From NCBI RefSeq assembly GCF_019393635.1, contig NC_057861.1, positions 740,518,732 to 740,582,731 of the forward strand: DNA of 64,000 nucleotides, read 5' to 3'. Positions 31,851-42,458 of the stretch are shown here, in pieces. Origin of the DNA: Dromiciops gliroides (Eukaryota; Chordata; Mammalia; Microbiotheria; Microbiotheriidae). Positions within the stretch are counted from its first letter, which is position 1. Every line of letters begins with the position of its first letter. Under the pieces are notes generated by a model. It was not told where the DNA came from, made no database searches, and worked only from the letters and a program-made list of their open reading frames with translations. Made by a program: the position numbers and the translations under genes.

Positions 31851-32689
31851 CTTCCCAGCAGGGGCATCAATCTTGCCTGATGGCCAGGTAGGGGCAATGG
31901 CGTTCTTGTCCAAGATGTGTATAACTTTGATATATTTGGGCAGTGAAAGTGTAGCCTAAGATCATCTGGAAATCCATCTCTTCCTTAAGATTAAGAAATG
32001 ATTAGGCTAGGAAGAAAGCAAGTATAACACTATGTCAGTCTGGCAGTGTGTGGATAAATTCACCACGATGAATGGCTAGGGTTTAGGGTCCTCAAATGAG
32101 CTCTGTGAAATATCACCTCCACCTAGGAAATTGGTCCCCATCTTAAGGGCAGGTGGAAATGATATCTGTCCCACAAGGGAGCTATGGAGAAGCTGAAAAG
32201 TAGATTAACTTTCATCCTATGAGAGAGCTGACAATTGTGCTAAGAAATTGCTGAATGAAGGAAGAGGTCATATTGAATAAATGACAGCCCATCAAGGTCA
32301 AATAACAATGTCTATTGGTAAGAGGAAATCGTCCTTCTCTGAGGGAGCAGGGTTGTGCAAAGAAGCTGGTTGTCAGCTGAAGGCATGCAGAGTCACTGGA
32401 GGAAAATGTTAAAACCGTTTCCATCTTAGAGTTGAGTCTCTTTCACAAATTATATGGATGGATGATGCCAGAGGTTGGGACTTTATAAAATGACCATTTT
32501 GCAGAATGGAACTTAATAGTCATGAACTGATGTCATTCAGCACGAAAGGGATTTCATCTTCTTGTGTAGATAACAGGTACAAATCAGTAAATATAAAATA
32601 ATTAGAAAGTAATGAGGAATTATAAAATAGAATCACAAAAAGGATGCTATCAAAAATGGTTCAGTAAATGGGAAATGTGTTGGTTCTGT
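31851..32689. other. Repeat-poor unassigned block
   Basis: About 840 bp without recognised repeats. The 70-codon minus frame at 32212-32424 is unrecognised. Confidence 0.4.
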
Positions 32690-32815
32690 GGTAGAGTGTA
32701 AGTTCCTTGAAGGCAGGGACATTTTCTTTTTTTTTTTTTTTTTTGTATTCCTGGCACACCCCAGTGAGTAGCACACAGCAGACCGTTCCCAAATGTTTTA
32801 TGATTGACTGGTTAA
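32690..32815 (+). repeat. L2 3' end with T16 run
   Basis: 'gtaagttccttgaaggcagg' before a T run at 32728-32745, then 'agtagcacacagcaga' and 'ttttatgattgactgg'. Confidence 0.6.
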
Positions 32816-32920
32816 TAACCAATGCACGGTCCGTATAATGCAGAGGCATTCTCATGATGTTGAGAGAAGATCTAGACATGTTGAGTGGACCTCTATTACT
32901 CAACTTGTGAAATTACCTTT

Positions 32921-33077
32921 TTTTTTTTTTTTTTTTTTTTTGGTGAGGCAATTGGGGTTAAGTGACTTGCCCTGGGTCACACAGCCAGTACATGTTAAGT
33001 GTCTGGGGCCGGATTTGAACTCAGGTCCTTCTGACTTCAGGGCCAGTGCTCTATCCACTGCGCCATCTAGCTGCCCT
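32921..33077 (-). mobile_element. tRNA-derived marsupial SINE, full length
   Basis: T20 then complete copy. TSD GAAATTACCTTTT (about 32909-32921) versus GAAAGTACCTTTT (33078-33090), one mismatch. Confidence 0.93.
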
Positions 33078-33090
33078 GAAAGTACCTTTT

Positions 33091-33310
33091 TTTTTTAAAG
33101 ACCTTTCCTTAATGTCCAGTGCCTTCCCTTCTGAGATTACCTTTACCTACTTTATACATTTTGTTTATGTCTCTATTTATATACCTGTTGTCTTACTTAT
33201 TTGAACATGAGCTCCCTAAGGGCAGGGAATCTCTTTGTCTTTCTTTGCATCCCAACACTTAGTGCAGTGACTGACTCATCATAAGAACTTCTAGTACATC
33301 CTTCTTCCCT
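33091..33310 (+). repeat. L2 LINE 3' end
   Basis: 'ttcccttctgagattacctt', 'atttatatacctgttgtctt', 'gagctccctaagggcaggga', 'cacttagtgcagtgactgac'. Confidence 0.7.
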
Positions 33311-33654
33311 GACAAAAATGGCCCAGGATGGAGGGTTGTAGATGGGTTAGCATGTGCACCACTGGGAAGGCCACTGGCATTGATAAGATCACAAATCTGT
33401 ATGAGTAAGTCAGTCTATAGAGTAATTTCAAGAGGGAGAAAGTGCTAATAATTGGAGAAATCAGGAAGGGCCTCCTGTAAGAGGTGGGATTTAATGATGC
33501 AGTGCTTTGATGCAAGCTAGTGATTCTAAAAGGCAGAAGTGAGGAGAGAGAGCAACCGAGGACTACCTGTGCAAGCACATGGACATGGGAGAGGATTGAT
33601 GTGTATAAGGAACAAGACAGTTCAACTAAAACAAAGAATGTATGACATGGAAGA

Positions 33655-33870
33655 AATAGATAATATAATATAATATAACCTAATATAACATATATAATAC
33701 AGTGTAATGTAATATAATAATACAATACAATATTTTAATATAATATAACGACACACCATGACACAACTTGACACAACACAAGACAAGTTAAGATAAGTTA
33801 AGATAAGATAAGACAAGACAAGACAAGATAAGATAAGATAAGATAAGATAAGATAAGATAAGATTGGGAG
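33655..33870. repeat. Pentanucleotide array (TATAA / GACAA / GATAA)
   Basis: About 215 bp evolving left to right from ATAAT-type units through CACAA/GACAA to a clean (GATAA)n block at 33818-33862. Its translation accounts for the Y/I/L-rich frame on the minus strand. Confidence 0.93.
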
Positions 33871-33879
33871 GGTAGGTAT

Positions 33880-34262
33880 GAGGTATAGTGATAAAAATTT
33901 AAAATACCAGGCTGAGGAGTGTGTATTTTATACTGACAGGTCTAGGCAGCCATTGAGGATTTTGTAGCTATACGTGTGCATGTGGTGTGTGTGTGTGTGT
34001 GTATGTGTGTGTGTGTGTGTGTGTGTGTAGGGGGAATGACATGGTTATGGTTTTTTTGTTTGTTTTTTTGTTTGTTTTGTGGGACAATAAGGGTTAAGTG
34101 ACTTGCCCAGGGTCACACAGCTAGTAAGTCTCAAGTGTCTGAGACCGGATTTGAACTCAGGTCCTCCTGAATCCAGGGCTGGTGCAGTTATGTTTGTTTT
34201 TGAAGAACATTAGTTTGGTAGTTTTGTGGAGGATGGCTTGCAAAGAGTAAAGACCATAAAAG
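33880..34262 (+). repeat. Probable ancient mammalian repeat, broken by (GT)n and a SINE
   Basis: 'ggcagccattgaggattttg', 'ggggaatgacatggttatgg', 'gtggaggatggcttgc' follow the order of a mammalian-wide repeat also suspected at 14590-14890. A (GT)n run lies at 33975-34029. Confidence 0.45.
34060..34185 (-). mobile_element. tRNA-derived SINE, 5'-truncated
   Basis: Starts in GTTT repeats, includes CORE and B-box parts, and stops at 'ccagggctggtgc', lacking the A-box head. A related 'gttatg...tttg' sequence on both sides may be a decayed TSD. Confidence 0.85.
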
Positions 34263-34264
34263 GA

Positions 34265-34520
34265 AGACAATAATATATTACAGAAGAGATACAGTGCTAG
34301 TCTTCGAATTGGGAAAGCCTTGTTTTCAGTCGTACCTTGGACATTAACTAGCTGTGTGAAGCTGGGCATGTCCCTAATCTCTGTGAGCATCAGTTTCATC
34401 ATCTGTAGAGTGGAAAGAGCAATCCTAGCTACTTCACAGGGTTATTGTAAAGAACAAATGAAATAATGAATGCAAAGTGTTTAGCAAAACGTAAAGTACT
34501 ATATGAATACTATTTTCAGT
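34265..34520 (+). repeat. MIR-type SINE
   Basis: 'aactagctgtgtgaagctgg', 'atcagtttcatcatctgtag', 'cagggttattgtaaagaaca', 'gcaaaacgtaaagtactata'. Confidence 0.7.
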
Positions 34521-35555
34521 ATCATTTAATATGATATCACATAATTCATTCGTTGGGAAATCTGAGGGGGAGATGTGATCATTTCGCTCCCAGGGCATCC
34601 CCCTCCTCTTTCACTCCTCCATGCAACACAGAAAGAGAGGTCAAAGCAACATCCCTCTGGTGATATTAACATAAAAAGAACAACACTTCCATCAAATCTA
34701 TCCGGAAACAAAGCAGAAGGTCACGCCAGAGATTCCTGTCTCCCAAATCTGCAGGGAGAAGCAGAGGCCGACTCTTTTGGCCATCCAGGCATGGTATCGT
34801 TAATATTCTGGGGCTTGATCTCCATCCTAGCTTTGCTGTTCTCCCTGTCATGGTGAGGTCCCTAGGGAAAACACCTCCGGGAAAACCGTGTCCTTCAGCT
34901 CTCTTTGCACTAAGCTTGATGCATCTTCCCAGAAACACAGTGAAACGTTCTGGCATCATCTTAACAGCAAAATTCAGCAAGTGTGTTCCCAGCTCACAGT
35001 ATCACCCTCTCATTTGGGCAGTCTTTTTGGCCTTCACATTTGGAACCATCTAGATTTCCCACCTGCTCAGTGCCATCATTGTAAGCACTGGCTTAAGTAC
35101 TCTTTCTATCAGGCACTAATGGGGCCATTTGGGACCCATGACAAACAACAAGCCTACTGGGAGTCATTTGCCAAATTCTACAAATCTCTCTATTTCAGCA
35201 CTTAGGATTTCTCCCTTTATTAGCTGAGAGAAAAGGGAAACAAGTGGTACAAGGATGTGTTTCTCCCCACACTGCTTAAGTTCAAAAGAGACAGTGAGCA
35301 AAGAAGATGAGAAGAGAGTGTGGATTGAATTCCCAAAGAGCCCACTGCAAGGATTCTTTTTGTTCTTTAAGGTTTTATATTCAGTTTCTGCTATAGTGGG
35401 AGAGACAGGAAAGGTGTGCAGTCCTAATGAAAACAAAAAAAGCCCCAAACAAAGACCACCACCATTTTAGGAGAGGAAGAGCAATAAGGATTTGTGGAGG
35501 TATTTATTGACTTTTTTGGGGGGATTGAATCTGTCACCAGTCAGGCAAGCCAAAG
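34521..35555. other. Longest repeat-poor block of the centre
   Basis: About 1 kb without a recognised repeat. Frames of 93 and 105 codons on plus (34575-34856, 34888-35205) and 104 on minus (34666-34980) overlap each other and carry no recognisable domain. They cannot all be coding and no start or splice context favours one. Confidence 0.45.

Positions 35556-35593
<38 letters not shown>
35556..35593. repeat. (TG)19 microsatellite
   Basis: Pure TG run; followed after about 100 bp by a C10 run at 35702-35711. Confidence 0.95.
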
Positions 35594-35596
<3 letters not shown>

Positions 35597-35879
35597 CTTG
35601 AAAATAAATATGAAATAATGACTTTATTTTTCATGATTAAACCAATTGAATCTAGAGAACTCCAAATGTGGAAGCCGAAAACAAACAAAAAAAACCAACA
35701 ACCCCCCCCCCAAAACCCAACCCAAATAAGATGGCAGTAACATGAGATGGGAACCAACTTTCTGCATTTTTCCTTTTGTTAGAACATTTCCCTTGGTTAA
35801 AACATTAAATAAATGTTTTTAGATTCAACCAGGAATAATGAGGAAAAGGGTGCGCCTGGAAGCTCTTAAGCAACACATT

Positions 35880-36029
35880 TTTTTTTTTTTTTTGGTGAGG
35901 CAATTGGGGTTAAGTGACTTACCCAGGGTCACAGAGCTAGTAACTATTAAGTGTCTGAGGCTGGATTTGAACTCCGGTCTTCCTGAATCCAGGGCCAGTG
36001 CTCTATCCACTGCATCACCTAGCTGCCCC
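35880..36029 (-). mobile_element. tRNA-derived marsupial SINE, full length
   Basis: T16, then complete copy ending 'cacctagctgcccc'. No clear TSD. Confidence 0.92.
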
Positions 36030-36049
36030 AAAATAATTTTGTATTACAC

Positions 36050-36400
36050 AACTATTCTGGGCTTGGAGTCAAGCAGAGCAACATTCAAATCCTGCCTTTG
36101 AAGCTCACTATTAGCATGACCCTGGACAAACTATTTAACCTTCATCTCTCAAGCAACTCCCTAGGACTTAGCAGCTAAGGCATAGATGGGTTGCAATCAG
36201 CTTTGATGGAGGGAATTTGTATGTCGGGAGGTCCACAGACTAACAGAATTTTGGATTGTGACATGGACAGAGCTCTGGATAGAGAGTTGAGAAACCTGGC
36301 TTTCCATTTTGGTTTGTTTTTTTTTTCCACTAACATCGAGAACTTGGATGAATCACTTGTACCTTAATTTTCTCAGATGAGGGGGTTGGAGGGTTGGATT
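36050..36400 (+). repeat. Two decayed MIR-like pieces
   Basis: 36050-36150 ('gggcttggagtcaagcagag', 'catgaccctggacaaac'); 36240-36400 ('gacagagctctggatagaga', 'cttggatgaatcacttgt'). Confidence 0.5.
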
Positions 36401-36884
36401 GGCTATCAAAATGGTAGGTTTTTTCTATTTTCCAAAGTTTCTTACTATGATCTTATGCTAGCTCACTGGAGGAAACTTCTTTTTTTCTCCATGATGAACA
36501 TTAATCCATTCTCCTCCAATAAACATTTACCAAGCACCTCTGTGTATAAGACCCTGCTTTAAGAGTTTAAGTTGCAAAGGTAAAAATTTACCCCCACAGA
36601 GCTTACATGCTATTGGAGTGTATTATTTCTACCTTCTTCAGGAACTCTTAAAAGAAATGGCGAGGAGGTTTCCATCCTGCCATCCTATCTAATTCACCAC
36701 TGGTAACAAACTAGAGTTTGCTTATAATCCACTAAATGCATCTCCATGGTCCTTTGGGTAACCTGTGATTCTCCTGAGAGGGTAACCTTAGAGGGTTTAT
36801 AGCCATGCAACACAACTGGAATAATGCTGGGCTTAAAAGATGGGAGCTCTGAGATTTGGATCAGCGGGGTATTACTGACAGTCA

Positions 36885-37165
36885 ATAGTCAGTCAACAAA
36901 CATTTATTAAGCACTTATTAGGCTCTGGGGATACAAAGAAAGGCAAAAACAGGCCTTGCACCCAAGGAGCTTTTAAATGAGGGAGTTTTAGCATAGTGTT
37001 GGCAGCTCCACTTTTGAATTTACTTGTGTCTTTGGTCTTTTCTAGTCCTTTACCAGCTGTTAGAGAAAGTTCCCCCTGTTTCTCCCTGATTCCATCCCCC
37101 TTTAAGTACTGATGTGGAGCTGCCAATGTTCTAATGGGGAAAGAGCATGTTAATAATGAGGTACA
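36885..37165 (+). repeat. Ancient 'tttattaagcac' repeat split by a small inverted-repeat element
   Basis: 'tcaacaaacatttattaagc', 'ggggatacaaagaaaggcaa', 'cacccaaggagct' before the insert; 'gttctaatggggaaagagca' after it. Confidence 0.65.
36999..37126. mobile_element. MITE-like inverted-repeat element
   Basis: 13-bp perfect terminal inverted repeats TTGGCAGCTCCAC (36999-37011) and GTGGAGCTGCCAA (37114-37126), with 102 bp of unrelated interior. It sits at a break in an older repeat, as expected of an insertion. True ends may extend outward and the TSD is unclear, so the superfamily is not assigned. Confidence 0.55.
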
Positions 37166-38057
<892 letters not shown>

Positions 38058-38065
38058 GGGTGGAG

Positions 38066-38292
38066 CAGGAGTATGCTGGTAAATATTTAACAACCAGCTC
38101 TCTGAAAAAATATGCATATGATACATTTTAAAGTTTAATCTACATAATTCATATTTCCCTCTCTATTTTAAGCCTAGAATCAATAAATCAAAGTAATCGA
38201 AGCCTTGATTTGTAGCATTTACAGATTTCCAATGTGCAAATGCTCACAATGGGAATCTAACAATCAGGAGAGCTGGTTCTAGCATACTCCTG
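38066..38292. mobile_element. Non-autonomous hAT-type DNA transposon (MITE)
   Basis: 227 bp with terminal inverted repeats: left CAGGAGTATGCTGGTAAA then AACCAGCTCTC; right GAGAGCTGGTTCTAGCATAC then TCCTG. Outer 12 bp match exactly, and the AACCAGCTCTC block matches again after a loop of extra bases on the left. Ends are CAGG...CCTG. The flanks are a perfect 8-bp duplication GGGTGGAG (38058-38065 and 38293-38300), the hAT length. No transposase is encoded, so mobility would have depended on an enzyme supplied in trans. Confidence 0.9.
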
Positions 38293-38483
38293 GGGTGGAG
38301 GCCTGTGCTGCAATACAAAATAAGATGGATATTAGGCTATCATTGAAGGCCTTAAGTTACAAGTTAATCATGCTGCATGCAAGGTGAATCTTAGTTTCCC
38401 TACTGGCCAACACCTGCTGCTGGGGTATTAAAGAGAGGCCTAATGAGTGAGAAACAAGGGATCTATCCATGTAATAGCTGGTT

Positions 38484-38635
38484 GTTGCTGTTTAGTCGAT
38501 TAGTCACATCCAGCCCTTTGTGATCCCATTTGGGATTTTAATAGCCTCGTTGTGATGGGGTTTTAAGGGTCTGAGGAAAGATTTGAACTCAGGTCCTACA
38601 GACTGCAGGGCTGGCACTCTATCCATTATAAAATA
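38484..38635 (+). mobile_element. RTE-SINE with internal deletion
   Basis: Head 'ttgttgctgtttagtcgatt', 'tttgtgatcccatttgggat', then a jump straight to 'agatttgaactcaggtccta' and 'ggctggcactctatccatta'. The central part is missing. Confidence 0.75.
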
Positions 38636-38779
38636 CTATAAAAGAACAAAGATGCAAATAAGTTCTAAATTGGAGATGCCAACATTAGAATAAAGCATCC
38701 TGAAAATCCAGTACGAGGGCAAATTATTCTGGTCGAAGATGAAAGCTGAGTCAATCTCTGGCGAGCCCACAAGCATTGC

Positions 38780-39027
38780 ACACTCAACATGTCCAAAAGA
38801 AGATTAATTCTTTTTCTTCCTAAATCCACCTCCATTCATTATTTCCTTGTTCTTGTTGAGGGCACACAGTGTTTACAAGCATTTTCTCCTCAATCTCCTT
38901 TATTGTATACATCCAATTAATTGCCAATTCTTTTGATTCTACTTCCAAACCACCTCTCTTATCCATTCCCTCCTCTCCACTGACAGGGCTATTAACCCTA
39001 GTTAAGGATCTCAGAACTTCTTTCTTG
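38780..39027 (+). repeat. L2 LINE ORF2 segment, left part
   Basis: Broken ORF2 C-terminal text ('catccaattaattgccaatt', 'ttgattctacttccaaacca', 'aggatctcagaacttctttc'). Confidence 0.65.
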
Positions 39028-39039
39028 AGCTATTGTCTT

Positions 39040-39385
39040 TTAAAAAAATTATAATTTTTTTCTCAAATTACATGTAAAAACAAATTTTAACTTTGATTTT
39101 TAAAACTTTGTGTTCCAAATTCTCTTCCTCCCTCTCTCCCCACCCCCTCTTAAGAATTCAAACAATTCAGTATAAGTTATACACGTGTAGTCATGCAAAA
39201 CATTTCTACATTAGTCAGGGTGTAAAAGAAAACAGACAAAAATCTTTAGAAAAAGGAACTAAAAAAAAAGTATGCTTCACTCTGTATTCAGACACCATCG
39301 GTTCTTTCTCTGGAGATGGATTACATTTTTCATAAGTCCTTCAGAGTTGTCTTGGATCATTGCATTGCTGAAAATAACTAAGTCA
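39040..39385 (-). mobile_element. L1 3'-end fragment inside L2
   Basis: 'tcaaattacatgtaaaaaca', 'aactttgtgttccaaattct', 'tcttggatcattgcattgct'. TSD AGCTATTGTCTT (39028-39039) versus AGCTACTGTCTT (39386-39397), one mismatch. Confidence 0.88.
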
Positions 39386-39397
39386 AGCTACTGTCTT

Positions 39398-40190
39398 AAC
39401 CTCCCACTTGGTCTCCCTGCCTCCCATCTCTCTCCATTCCATCATCTACATTGCTACCAAAGTGATTTTCCTAAACTCAGCCTACCATGTTGCCCCCATG
39501 TCTAATAAACCCCAGAGCCTCCCTATTAACACTAAGATCAAATTCAACCTCTCTATTTTCTGCCTTGAAAGGTCTTTACAACCTGGCTCCAACCCACCTT
39601 TCCAGCCTAAATCGTGCATTAGTCCAGTTCACAAACTTTAGAGTCAGCCAAACCAGCCTCCCCTCTCTTCCTCGTACACAGCACTTCAGCTGTCACCTCC
39701 CTATCTTTGCATTGGCTGTGTTCTGTTCCTGGAATGCATTCTCTCCTCATTTGGACCTCTTAGAATTATGGATTTCTTTGAAATTCTGCTAGATTTTTCT
39801 TTTCCCCCGGAGGCCTTAAGTGGAATCTCTCTCTGTGCCCAGGGCATTCCTCCCCGCAAACCCCCATCACCTATCTTCTATGACAGCAATTTTCTCCCAT
39901 TGGTGAACTCCTCCTAGGGTGTCCATTTTGGGGAAGATGCCCAGACTGTCCAACTTTCATCCCCTTCACAGACACCTCTGATGTTCCAAATCATAGCACA
40001 CTGTCCTGAGTGTGTATTTCTGCCACCCCCCAACACACACTTTTCTGTTCCTTTTGTGTAACTTCTCCTTTAGAAGCAACTTGAGGGTGGAGACTGTCAT
40101 TTTTGCTCTTTGTATTTTTATATCCAGATCTTAGCATAGTGCCTGACACTTAATTATGGCTCAATAAATACATGTTGCCTTGCATTGTGT
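39398..40190 (+). repeat. L2 LINE ORF2 end and 3' UTR, right part
   Basis: Continues the L2: 'ggtctccctgcctcccatct', 'accaaagtgattttcctaaa', a frame with LYNLAPTHLSSL (typical L2 ORF2 near C-terminus), 'gttcctggaatgcattctct', then 3' UTR 'ccagatcttagcatagtgcc' and 'ggctcaataaatacatgttg'. Frame shifts break the ORF. Over 1 kb in total with the left part. Confidence 0.8.
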
Positions 40191-40429
40191 TGGTTCTCTT
40201 CCCAAATAGCTTTGTTTTCACTTTGCATATATTTTGCATTTACTTTGCAAGTCCATGTTGGCATTCCTAAACAAATATAAACTCTGGGAGGATAGGGGTT
40301 TTCTTTTCAGATTTATCTTTGTATTTCTAGCTTCTCACAGAATATTTATTAAGTACTTGTAGATTGATTCCAAGTTGGAAGAGGGATGAGGAAACTGAGG
40401 CCCTTAATCATATGGTGGATTGTAATTCA

Positions 40430-40560
40430 ATGAAGAGACACATGGGGTAATGGATAGGGGGAAGCCCTTGGAACCAGGAAGCCCTGGGTTCAAATCCTGC
40501 CTCTGACGTATGTTAGTAGTGCAACCCTAAGCAAGTAATTAATGTCACAGTCTCTCCAGG
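40430..40560 (+). repeat. MIR-like SINE
   Basis: 'ggtaatggatagggggaagc', 'ccctgggttcaaatcctgcc', then weak CORE. Confidence 0.55.
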
Positions 40561-40810
40561 CAGCCCATTAAGATTATAAGGATGGAACTATAAACACAGG
40601 AGATTTTTACACAAATGAAATCAATGCCTTATCCTCCCCCCACCCAAAAAAAATCACAGAAAATGAATAGTCCTCATATATACTAGAGTCATGATGGATA
40701 TAGTGTCAGTTGCTCCAGTTCATAGATTTTAATTTCTAAGAGGGGAGAGTGTTGGATGAGCTGGCAAGATCTTTTATCTCTTTCAGTCTGTTTCCTAACT
40801 CCAAATCTAT

Positions 40811-40967
40811 AATCTTTTTTTTCTTTTTAAATTTATATTTATTAATTTAACATTCATTTTTAAACATTTAGAGTTCCAAATTCTCTCCCTTCCTCTAGCT
40901 CCTTCCCCATTCATTGACAAGGCAAGCAATATAATACCAATTATATATGTGAAGTCATGCCAAACGT
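40811..40967 (-). mobile_element. L1 3' terminal fragment
   Basis: 'taacattcatttttaaacat', 'tagagttccaaattctctcc', 'ttatatatgtgaagtcatgc'. A short AAATCTAT occurs on both sides (about 40803 and 40968). Confidence 0.8.
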
Positions 40968-41079
40968 TAAATCTATCACCTCTTGATAATCTTGAGGAAA
41001 CAGTACCTAATAAGAAAGGGCAAAACCTAGAGGATCACTTACCATGAAGACTTCTACTACAATCATCCCTTGATACCTC

Positions 41080-41150
41080 ATTTTGTCATGGAAGCGACCA
41101 TCTAGGATTTCTGAAGGCTACCTAGGCAGCATTTTCATTTAAAGGGAATT
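41080..41150 (+). repeat. Possible third copy of the 13.3/14.9 kb repeat
   Basis: 'tgtcatggaagcgaccatct' then 'gatttctgaaggctacct' parallels 'tgtggcatggaaatgac' and 'gttcttgaaggctg' of copy B, with about 30% differences. Tentative. Confidence 0.3.
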
Positions 41151-41262
41151 AGCACTGATATGAAAGGATTATTTTGAAGTGCTAAGGTATTATAATTAGG
41201 TACTGGCCCCTTGGACATAATCTTTGCTTAGCTTTTGATTCATCATTTGCTTATTTGTTTTT

Positions 41263-41411
41263 GTTTTGTTTTGTGGGGCAATGAGGGTTAAGTGACTTGC
41301 CCAGGGTCACACAGCTAGTAAGCGTCAAGTGTCTGAGGCAGGATTTGAACTCAGGTCCTACTGAATCCAGGCCTGGTGTTTTATCCATTATGCCACCTAG
41401 CTGCCCCCTAT
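41263..41411 (-). mobile_element. tRNA-derived marsupial SINE, full length
   Basis: Tail region 'gttttgttttgtggggcaat', complete body, 12-bp TSD TTATTTGTTTTT at 41251-41262 and 41412-41423. The RPLP2 retrocopy starts only a few bases beyond this duplication. Confidence 0.93.
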
Positions 41412-41426
41412 TTATTTGTTTTTAAA

Positions 41427-41955
41427 GAAGGCTGTTAATCCTTTGCCGGCCTTGACACCACCGTGGTCTGACTCGCTGTGCCCCCCCACCCCCCCCCCAC
41501 CCCCCGCGACCTCCAGCCTGGACCCGAGTAGAGTGTAGACCACCAAAATGCGCTACGTGGCCACCTACCTCCTGGCCGTCCTGGGCGGGAACGACGTCCC
41601 CAACTCCAAGGACCTGAAGAAGATCCTGGACAGCGTGGGCATGGAGATAGACGAGGAGCGCATGAAGAAGGTCATTGAGCTGAGCCGCAAGAACACAGAA
41701 GATGTGATCGCGCAGGGGAGCAGTAAGCTGGCCTCCATGCCCTCGGGTGGTGCCATCACTGTTGCGCCAGTGCTGGCTCTGCTGCCCCTGCTGCTGCAGA
41801 GGAGAAGAAGGAAGAAAAGAAGGAGGAGTCAGAAGAGTCTGATGATGACATGGGCTTTGGTCTCTTTTTCTGAGCAACCACCCTGATCCTGGAGTGAATA
41901 AACGTTTTATTTAAGAAGAAAAAATAAAATAAAATAAAATAACGAAGGCTGTTAA
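41427..41955 (+). pseudogene. RPLP2: RPLP2 (60S acidic ribosomal protein P2) processed pseudogene
   Basis: P2 is a stalk protein of the large ribosomal subunit that recruits elongation factors. The copy is intronless and nearly full length: 5' leader from about 41440 with a TOP-like 'cctttgcc' start, ATG at 41548, and MRYVATYLLAVLGG plus KKILDSVGM and NTEDVIAQG as in P2. In the Ala-rich hinge, near 41763-41768, a net 1-nt loss shifts the frame. The other frame then reads the EEKK-rich end and SEESDDDMGFGLF, so the shift is the main lesion. It also has substitutions such as a final F where D is usual. AATAAA lies at 41897-41902, then an A-rich tail expanded to (AAAAT)n ending at 41943. TSD GAAGGCTGTTAA at 41427-41438 and 41944-41955 is perfect. 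Confidence 0.96.
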
Positions 41956-42377
41956 ACATCACTGAATGTCGTGCTAATTTGGGATCTTCAACAGGAACTA
42001 AGTCAAACAGAGACAATGGAAAATTTACCCTTAATAAGTAACTTTATTCCTAACCCTAACTGTAATTCCTGTTTACAGGAACATCTTCAGGATCATATGA
42101 CTACACAGTGTTCCCTGTTTTATTAAGATCCTACTTTTTGCAAAAGAGTTGAATGTTCATTATACATCATGGGGTACTGGGTTCTGTCCAGATACATACT
42201 AAATGAGATGTAAGGAAGGAAAAGGAGAGGAAAGTAGAACCGTCCAAAGACACAATAAGGAGGGGGGAAAGTTTCAGATTCAATGGACAGGAGCATGAAT
42301 AAATTAAAGCAGGGAAATAATGTGGTACCTTCTGCTTCCACCACCACCACCATCATCAATCACCACCACCATCATCA
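41956..42377. other. Unassigned intergenic DNA
   Basis: A (CCA/TCA)n stretch lies at 42338-42378. Otherwise nothing recognised. Confidence 0.4.
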
Positions 42378-42458
42378 TAGCATTTATATAGCTCTTTAAG
42401 GTTTGCACATATCTCATTTGGTTTTTATAACAACCCTGGGAGGTAGGTGCTATCATTT
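42378..42458 (-). repeat. MIR 3' fragment
   Basis: 'tagctctttaaggtttgcac', 'caaccctgggaggtaggtgc'. Confidence 0.65.

Noticed and set aside
33291..33725. 144-codon minus frame rich in Tyr, Ile and Leu
   Set aside because: Part of it is the TATAA-type array and the rest covers an L2 end and an ancient repeat; no domain seen.
34575..35205. 93- and 105-codon plus frames and a 104-codon minus frame as small genes
   Set aside because: They overlap on both strands, show no domain or consistent codon pattern, and have no supporting signals.
36999..37126. Assigning this inverted-repeat element to hAT because it contains CAGCTCC...GGAGCTG
   Set aside because: The 8 bases outside those points (AGTGTTGG and CCAATGTT) are not a direct repeat, unlike the true hAT at 38066-38292.
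41422..41877. 151-codon minus frame over the RPLP2 copy
   Set aside because: Antisense shadow of the processed pseudogene; the sense strand explains the sequence fully.
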